A stretch of DNA of 64,000 bases from Rhytidiadelphus loreus (taxonomy: Eukaryota > Streptophyta > Bryopsida > Hypnales > Hylocomiaceae). The DNA lies in assembly GCA_947034895.1 (NCBI GenBank), contig OX344764.1, positions 3,720,001 through 3,784,000 of the forward strand, read 5' to 3'. Numbering within the stretch: position 1 is the stretch's first letter; each line of letters begins with the position of its first letter. The translations under genes were made by a program, and so were the position numbers. The notes under the pieces are model-generated. The model searched no databases, was not told the DNA's origin, and saw only the letters and a list, made by a program, of their open reading frames with translations. Below are positions 58,301-64,000 of this stretch, piece by piece.

Positions 58301-59939
58301 TCCATGTATATGGTTATCTCAAAGAATCCTCTCATGGACGTTCACACATCATCTTGGTTAATAGGGTTTTAAAATACAAAGCAGTTCACTCAGAAAGGAA
58401 TCAAGTCGACGGTCACAACAGAGGCAACTGATATTGTATGGCCTTGTATGGTAGCAAATATGTGTCGATGCATCCCGAGACTGTACCTGGAATCGTGGCA
58501 TTGAGTTTCCTCAGCTCTGACTCTCTCAAATTACGATAAGCCTCCCCTTTCGGCGCAATTCCTTTGGCACATAGAGCCCAGTTAAGGGCATAGTTCATTC
58601 CTGGACCCTCCCTGCCAAATTTGAATTCAAATCTTCAATACAAAAGATAATCAGATATACACGAGATACAAGAAATCGAAATAACTCCAAATTTGTGTGC
58701 ACACCCTACGCGACAGTTGACACTAACCTCTAATACGAACTATAACTACATCATGGCAAAGTAGGTGAGAATATTGCACAAACCTTGGGAACTCAATCGG
58801 CGGTCGTTGACCAGTAGCTGACTCTGTGGACTACAGACGATCACTTTCAAGTTAGATAGCTTCTTATACAATATCGAAACATCATCAGAACATCTGTATT
58901 GTCAAAGTAACACATCGTTAAACCACGCTCAATTCAGAAACCCGTTCTTATCGTACACTGCAGCTGCAAGTCAGACAACTGAGGTGCAAATTGAGCATTC
59001 TCACTACGAGTAGCACTGCATACCCTAACGCTATTCAGACTCTCACAGAAAATCTGCACCCTGTGCCACAGCGTAAACCGCTGCCAGGAAATGCTCTGTT
59101 CATTATAAAGCGTCATCACCCAGTAATCAGGTTGCCCCCGTAATCAGTCATTACGCCTTTTCCATCCGGCACTCACCCATAATTTTTCATTTCCTGGCAG
59201 TGGTTTCCGCAGGGCAATGCCCTGTGAAGAGGGCATTATGGAAAATAAGGGCCCTGGCTCTTCGGCTTCGTCATCCTCGTCCAAACCCTTATTTTCCAAA
59301 ATACCCTTTTCACAGGGCATTGCTCTATACGAAAGCAGTACAGCCAACAGACTTCAGGTAATAGAGCAAGTCGCACTTCGTTACACAACACAGACAACGA
59401 AAGTGGCCAGAAACCCTAACAACATTCAGACTAAAATGTAGTCTCACCGCAATAGATTTCCACGAAGAAATCCTCTCAATAAACCCTAATTCCTCTAACG
59501 AAACACGGGATCCCACACCGAATCTAAAGATGCCTCCCATTGCAACAATTCGCAGAAAAGGCCACTCCACAACAATTACAACGATTAACTACCTGCAATA
59601 TCACTCTCCACTTCTCATTTACCAAAAATGCAGATCACACATTCGTCTTCTCACCGAACCTTAAAACCCGTAACGAAATACCCGATCCGATACAGAATCT
59701 GAAAATGTCTTCCGATGCATGGATTCAAATAAACGATCTCCCCTCCACAAACATTACAACGATTAGCTACTTGCAATACCACACTCCACTTCGCATCTCC
59801 AAAAAATGCAGGTCCCAGGCGATCGAGACCTAAAATGAGAAGTGCGTACCTTCACTTGAACAGCAGCACAAGCGGGCGCCGAAACGTGCGTGTGGCGCGT
59901 TGAAAGGCGCGCGAGGCGCTGCACCACAACCCTCCTCAT
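55360..59939 (-). CDS. conserved plant protein with PEPCK N-terminus-like region, 10 exons, 434 aa
   Basis: Exons: 59850-59939, 58784-58830, 58487-58611, 58139-58233, 57787-57992, 57429-57617, 56610-56819, 56259-56412, 55663-55714, 55360-55496. All junctions are GT-AG with matching phase, so the gene looks functional. The N-terminus (MRRVVVQRLARLSTRHTHVS) is arginine-rich without acids, typical of a mitochondrial presequence. The body includes EGPGMNYALNWALCAKGIAP, SPKLYVHDGAIGSSPRSDAK, VRTISDSPSSALLFRSIL, LTAPSILSRDALPLSAR, VLVFAPESVIQKNAGLLKAA and GSVDPVELAKGF. From memory, plant homologues are loosely named PEPCK, and the YVHDG..VRTIS stretch resembles the PEPCK N-terminal lobe. The nucleotide-binding P-loop (GLSGTGKTTL type) is absent, so PEPCK activity is unlikely. 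The last ~25 residues are Lys/Ser-rich. True role unknown. Confidence 0.85.
59211..59326. repeat. 41-bp-arm hairpin in intron 1
   Basis: AGGGCAATGCCCTGTGAAGA followed by GGGCATTATGGAAAATAAGG pairs with the reverse complement at 59286-59326 (three mismatches) around a 34-nt loop. It lies in the first intron of the ten-exon gene. It could be a short MITE or a hairpin RNA precursor. Confidence 0.7.
59562..59815. repeat. ~75-bp direct repeat in intron 1
   Basis: 59562-59636 and 59739-59815 share CATTACAACGATTAGCTACT, TGCAATACCACACTCCACTT and CAAAAAATGCAG with a period of ~177 bp. Weaker similarity covers the spacer, suggesting a tandem duplication. Confidence 0.75.
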
Positions 59940-61673
59940 GACGTCCCTTTGCAAATCCGCCGAGACACGGAGAGCACAGTGAAGTGCAAGTCTTGCTGTT
60001 GCTTGGCCCGCAGCGTGCTTTCACAACATTCACGGATGTGCTCTACGAGAGGAGGAAGACGATGGCACAGGCTTTGATCGACGAAAATGTGATGAATGAG
60101 TAGTGACGAGAAATATGTTTTTCATCCATTGGGGAGAGGCCAAAACATTAACTATTGAAGGACTCTAAGGTCAAAATGTGGCCGATGGATGACCAATGTT
60201 AATTGTAGAAACAAGAATGCACCTACAGGTTCAATAATCAGAGCAGTTTTGGTGACCACTTTGGTCATGGGGGTCGTGTCCTTTAAGGGTTAAATGCATG
60301 TTCTCCCAACTCCCTATGTCCCAAATATGCTCACCAAATTGATTTTTTATTGATTGATCAAAGTTGATGTTGGGTGATACTTGACTTTGGGGAATGGAAT
60401 GGGGGTCACAATTGACACAGACTTTATTGCATCTTCTTGCAATTTCATTGGGTACTTGTTTACAAACACTAAAGTCTGGAGTTTGGGGAGAATTCCTACT
60501 GTGACTCCCAACCATACAAGTGTAAAGATCTCCAACCATACAACCATTGACAACCTCAAGGGACCTTACAATTTGGGTTGAGTTTGGGGCTTTGATTTAA
60601 GGCAATATTCTTCCTAAAGATTTTGAAGTTTCTTTTGAGTTGCAAAAATTGAATTCTTTGGAGCCATTTAAAATTATTTTTTCATCTACATATTTGTACT
60701 TTACTCATTTAATAATGGTGATTTAATTTATATTAAAAACAATTAATATTTGTTGATTGGGTGACAAAAACTTGATTTTCTAGACCAATAATGAGTTTTG
60801 AAAAAAAAAAAAAACTAAAATTCACTAATAAAAAAATCACCTAAGTATAGGGGTGAAGATAGATTTCAACATAATTGTGATAGAAAGAATCCATTTGAGG
60901 GCTAAAGGATGAAGATTAGGGTTATTTCGCAAAATGTTCTCAAAGTCTAGCTTTACGCATTATTAATTGTACAACAAGATTTATTTCAAAATATCTTTTA
61001 ATCCTAAAGCAATCATACTACAGACATTGGTTGGATGACTTTCTTTGGTACCATAGAATGCACCTATTGGTCCAAAAATTTAATCATATTTGAGTGAGTA
61101 CCTATGACTGAGGCGGCATCCTTTTAAGGTTAATGAACAGATGAAATACGTAAAAAAATCAAGTAATGGGAGGAATTTTCTCATAATTCTCCCAAAATCC
61201 TAATTGTTAGAAGATCATGTAACTTATTACTAAAGGATCAACAAGCATCACAAAGGCCAGGAGGATTGTTCCCCTTATTGCCCCATATTTTATCCCTACA
61301 AAAAACATGTTTTATTTGTCATATATGATCAAATTTTCAAATTTTCAAATTTTGAATTCATGTATGCAATTAGAGGCCCCAAATTGTCAAGTAGAGGTGA
61401 TGAAATACAAAATTTATGTAGCAGAAAATAGGGGGCAATTTTTACATTTACCCTTGGATGGGGGCGATAAGGGGGTCAATCCTTCGCCAACAGTTTCGTC
61501 AAAAAAAAAAGGAAATGACTTCATGCACAACGAATGTATCACACTGGATGAAAGTTCTCAAGAGGATGAATGTGGTCATGACTTTCAGGTTGAGTGAAGC
61601 CCCAGGAAGAGGAAGAGGAAGACCAACAAGAAGCACTCCATCCTCGCAGCAAAGCGGCGATGGCGAGTCAGCT
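59940..61673. other. divergent intergenic region
   Basis: Lies between the starts of the ten-exon gene (-) and the F-box/LysM gene (+), so it should hold both promoters. Diverged copies of a segment ending TCCTTTAAGGGTTAA lie at about 60218-60295 and 61058-61135. No other gene recognised. Confidence 0.45.
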
Positions 61674-63873
61674 ATGGTGATGGAGGTATCGGAATTCAGC
61701 TTTCTTTTCGAGCCGACGCTCGACTCCGACGTGCTACGCCTCATACTCAGCCACTTGCGCCTGCCGTTGCTCGCGCGCGCCGCTTGTGTGAGCCGGAGCT
61801 GGCGTTCCGTCGCCACGGATCCCGACTTACTCATGGGATGCTTCAAGGCAGAGTGGAAGCTGCGGGAGGTTGTCGGCCGACCATCATCCGGTCCGAAATT
61901 CTTCCACCGTGGTCTGCGACAATTCGCAATCTCGCATCCCTTGCAACGGTGGGATACCGTGGATAGCTTGGCTGTGAAGTATGATGTTCAGGTTCGTGAT
62001 TGACTTTCTATCTGTCGATTGTTTCTCCGCAAGTGTGCGAGATTAAGTTCAATTTCTCGATTCTTAAGCGTTCAAAGCGTAGATTTAGAGCATTTGAAGA
62101 CATGGAAAATTTCTTCTATGATGGTTTTCCTTAACCGACACTACTGGTTAGTATTTTAGCTGACGTCACTCTTTCGTCTTGTTTTGAATTTACTTATAGC
62201 GGAATCGGGTTGTGTAATTTTTTTTTCTGTACTAGAATTAGGTGGACTATATGCACTTTTTTTATAGCAATTCTTGATTATTGGAGATTAATTTTATTTC
62301 CAATTGCTAGTTTTTGAAGCCTGCTAATTGTAGATTTATGGCGTTTGAAGAGATGGAGAGTGACTTCTTTGAACTTCTTTCAACCGACTCTACTGCATAT
62401 GGTCGTGTTATTAATGTAGAATGACATCATTCTCGTTCTGAATTTACTATACGAGGAAATTTCTTGTGTCGGTATGTAGCTGGATCGCGTTATGTACTTT
62501 CTTTTTTTCTTCACTGGAAATCGGTGGACAATTTGCATTAGTTTGATAGCATATCTTGATCGTGGAGACGTCATGTTAATTGTTGATCGCTGGCTTGTTT
62601 GGACCGTTTGGTTACTCGCATCTAAAGATTTCTATGATGCGATTGAATTTTCTTGAGGAATTGCATATGGAATTCAGCTTTTCGCTGTTTGACATATGTA
62701 TCAAGGAATTGCGAATCGGGGCGTTTTACCCTTGTTGTACCTTTTCTCAGAGCGAGATTGAAACCTATAGGCAGAGCGAGATTGGAAACCTCTGAACCTG
62801 TTCATGTCTATTGGTAATCACTTATCTCTCCAATTAGTGAGTATGGCTATCATAACCGAATCCATAGAAGTAATGTGAATGTAGAGCGCTATGATGTGGC
62901 TAATCAATTGCTGATATTTTGACTGCTTGTTACGGTCGCGCACTTTGGTGGGTGATCAAAGGAGTAGTGTACCGCCATTTTATACGCTTTAGCCATGTTC
63001 ATGTTTATACTGTGTACTGTTGTCTGGAAATTGCTTAGCTCTCTAATTTTCTAGGTTCAGATGAACTCACTTAATTTTCAGCTTAAAGCCGATATGAGAA
63101 TGACTTTACAGTGGTTTTGCCTGAATCTACAGGCTACGGAGATTAGGAATCTCAATAATATGGGAAGCGACCATGACATACATCGCCGCAAAAGGTTATT
63201 GATACCAGTATCAAAGTCGCAACTCCTAGCTGGAAAAACATGCTACGTGGAGTTTGACGAACACGCAAAATGCGAGTTGGCGGTGTTATACGTGCGAGGG
63301 GAACCAAGTAGATCGAAAGACGCCCAATATAGTGAAATGCTTATGGTTGGGAGGTCCTTGTCAGGAGAACCCAGAGTTACCGAAATAGGTATTCTACACT
63401 CTTCAAACAGTTCTACAGGCACTAGCACCGAGCATGCCAACGCAGCAAGAGGTGGTGTGATAGGTAGTCTTGATAGGTTTAGTTATGGAAGAGGTGTGGA
63501 TGAGGCTAGGCCTTCTTCATGCGGCAAAGAAAAGGGTAAGTCTGTTGAAGATGATGAAATCACAAGTATGGCCTTTCGAAGTTCCGAGGAGAACATTTCA
63601 GGCTTGACCGATGATCTTTGGAGAAAGATTTTTGAGCTCTTGCCAGTTACGGCGCTGGGGCAGGCTGCCTGTGTGTGTCGCCTTTGGCATTCTATTGCAA
63701 CTGATCCTGCTGCATTGGCATCTGCATTTATGATTCCGTGGAAACTGAAGGCGGTCGTTGGAAGACCGATGTCCCCAAGCTTTTGGCGAGGCCAGCTTGG
63801 ACAACTTGCTATATCTCATAAATTGCAACGCCAGGACACTATGGCTGGCCTAGCTGTAAAGTACGGAGTGCAG
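61674..63873 (+). CDS. tandem F-box/LysM protein (F-box-LysM-F-box-LysM), partial at window end
   Basis: Exon 1 ends at 61991. It encodes an F-box (LDSDVLRLILSHLRLPLLAR, AACVSRSWRSVATDP), the linker WKLREVVGRPSSGPKFFHRG and the first half of a LysM (LQRWDTVDSLAVKYDVQ). Intron 61992-63132 splits the LysM. Exon 2 (63133-63873) completes it in frame (ATEIRNLNNMGSDHDIHRRK, RLLIPVSKSQLL) and continues through YVEFDEHAKCELAVLYV and a Ser-rich linker. It then runs into a second F-box (LTDDLWRKIFELLPVTALGQ, AACVCRLWHSIATDP), EVVGRP-like KAVVGRPMSPSFW and a second half-LysM (LQRQDTMAGLAVKYGVQ), stopping at another GT donor. Plant relatives such as Arabidopsis At1g55000 have one F-box and one LysM. Likely an SCF ubiquitin-ligase adaptor. 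The start is uncertain: the frame is open upstream to ~61458 and ATG 61674 is the conservative choice. Confidence 0.85.
62068..62470. repeat. diverged ~255-bp tandem duplication in the F-box/LysM intron
   Basis: TAGATTTAGAGCATTTGAAG.CATGGA near 62081 and TAGATTTATGGCGTTTGAAGAGATGGA near 62331 start two similar blocks that continue through CCGAC.CTACTG and TGACxTCAxTCTxGT. Confidence 0.55.
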
Positions 63874-64000
63874 GTACGTGGATTCTTTGATATTGATATC
63901 CCACCAGGCTGGTAACATATTTTGTTTATGATTTTATATTTGTAAACCATAGAACGTTAGATTTCTAATCGATCACTCTCTAACAATAAAAGGAACTCCG
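63874..64000 (+). other. start of the next intron of the F-box/LysM gene
   Basis: Begins GTACGTGG at the same codon position where intron 1 splits the first LysM, so the rest of the second LysM should lie beyond the window. Confidence 0.6.

Overview
This window reads as nuclear DNA of a land plant. The support is five spliced or intact plant-type genes (a KORRIGAN-like membrane endoglucanase, a SEC20 SNARE, a ureidoglycolate hydrolase-family protein, a PEPCK-N-terminus-like protein, an F-box/LysM protein), AT-rich intergenic DNA, TTTAGGG-type telomere-like boxes, and plant-style mobile elements (LINE, CACTA-like ends, MITEs). The species cannot be fixed from sequence alone. The lineage-specific family in the first 18 kb suggests something outside the common seed-plant models, but that is inference.

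Layout. (1) 0-18 kb: accessory region with five genes or gene relics, at about 0.65-2.26 (-), 4.19-5.45 (-), 7.68-9.27 (+), 11.66-13.15 (+) and 14.82-17.32 (-). Three share an N-terminal domain built around WCHI-x-KFFP-x-WRH. One of these carries a perfect RING-H2 finger, and a fourth gene is a protein-kinase relic. Each of the five has, upstream of its start, an array of 15-mers (GACCCGCAGTCGCCC and variants) pointing the same way relative to the gene. Each also has a conserved box (GCGCACTGTCTTTCACCT ... GTGGCTGAATGCGTGC) between array and start, only weakly for the last gene. Four of the five readings are interrupted by or followed by in-frame TGA/TAG codons without frameshifts. (2) 17.9-24.9 kb: no genes. 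This is a cluster of large imperfect palindromes, including three tandem ~1.24 kb units, one of which carries a 178-bp MITE with a clean 3-bp duplication and empty sites in the sister copies. (3) 25-29 kb: a 17-bp AT minisatellite, a CACTA-like terminus, and a decayed 5'-truncated LINE with a 24-A tail. (4) 30.07-32.53 kb (-): an eight-exon SEC20 gene with one splice donor apparently mutated from GT to AT and a C-terminal HEEL. (5) 32.8-42.9 kb: AT-rich, gene-poor DNA with a long foldback, nested MITE-like inverted repeats, and a ~3 kb insertion whose empty paralogous site lies at 46.47 kb. (6) 42.96-44.27 kb (-): ureidoglycolate hydrolase-family gene. (7) 48.54-53.74 kb (+): KORRIGAN-type GH9 endoglucanase, seven coding exons including a GC-AG intron, with a duplicated upstream region. 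(8) 55.36-59.94 kb (-): ten-exon gene with a mitochondrial-type presequence. (9) 61.67 kb to window end (+): one gene encoding F-box-LysM-F-box-LysM, a tandem fusion of a normally single-unit plant protein.

The right-hand genes look like unrelated housekeeping functions: wall cellulose synthesis, Golgi-to-ER traffic, purine/ureide catabolism, an organellar protein and a ubiquitin-ligase adaptor. The most novel content is the array-driven gene family at the left, the palindrome cluster beside it, and the F-box/LysM fusion at the right edge. All exon models were built by hand from splice consensus and reading-frame continuity, and no database search was run.
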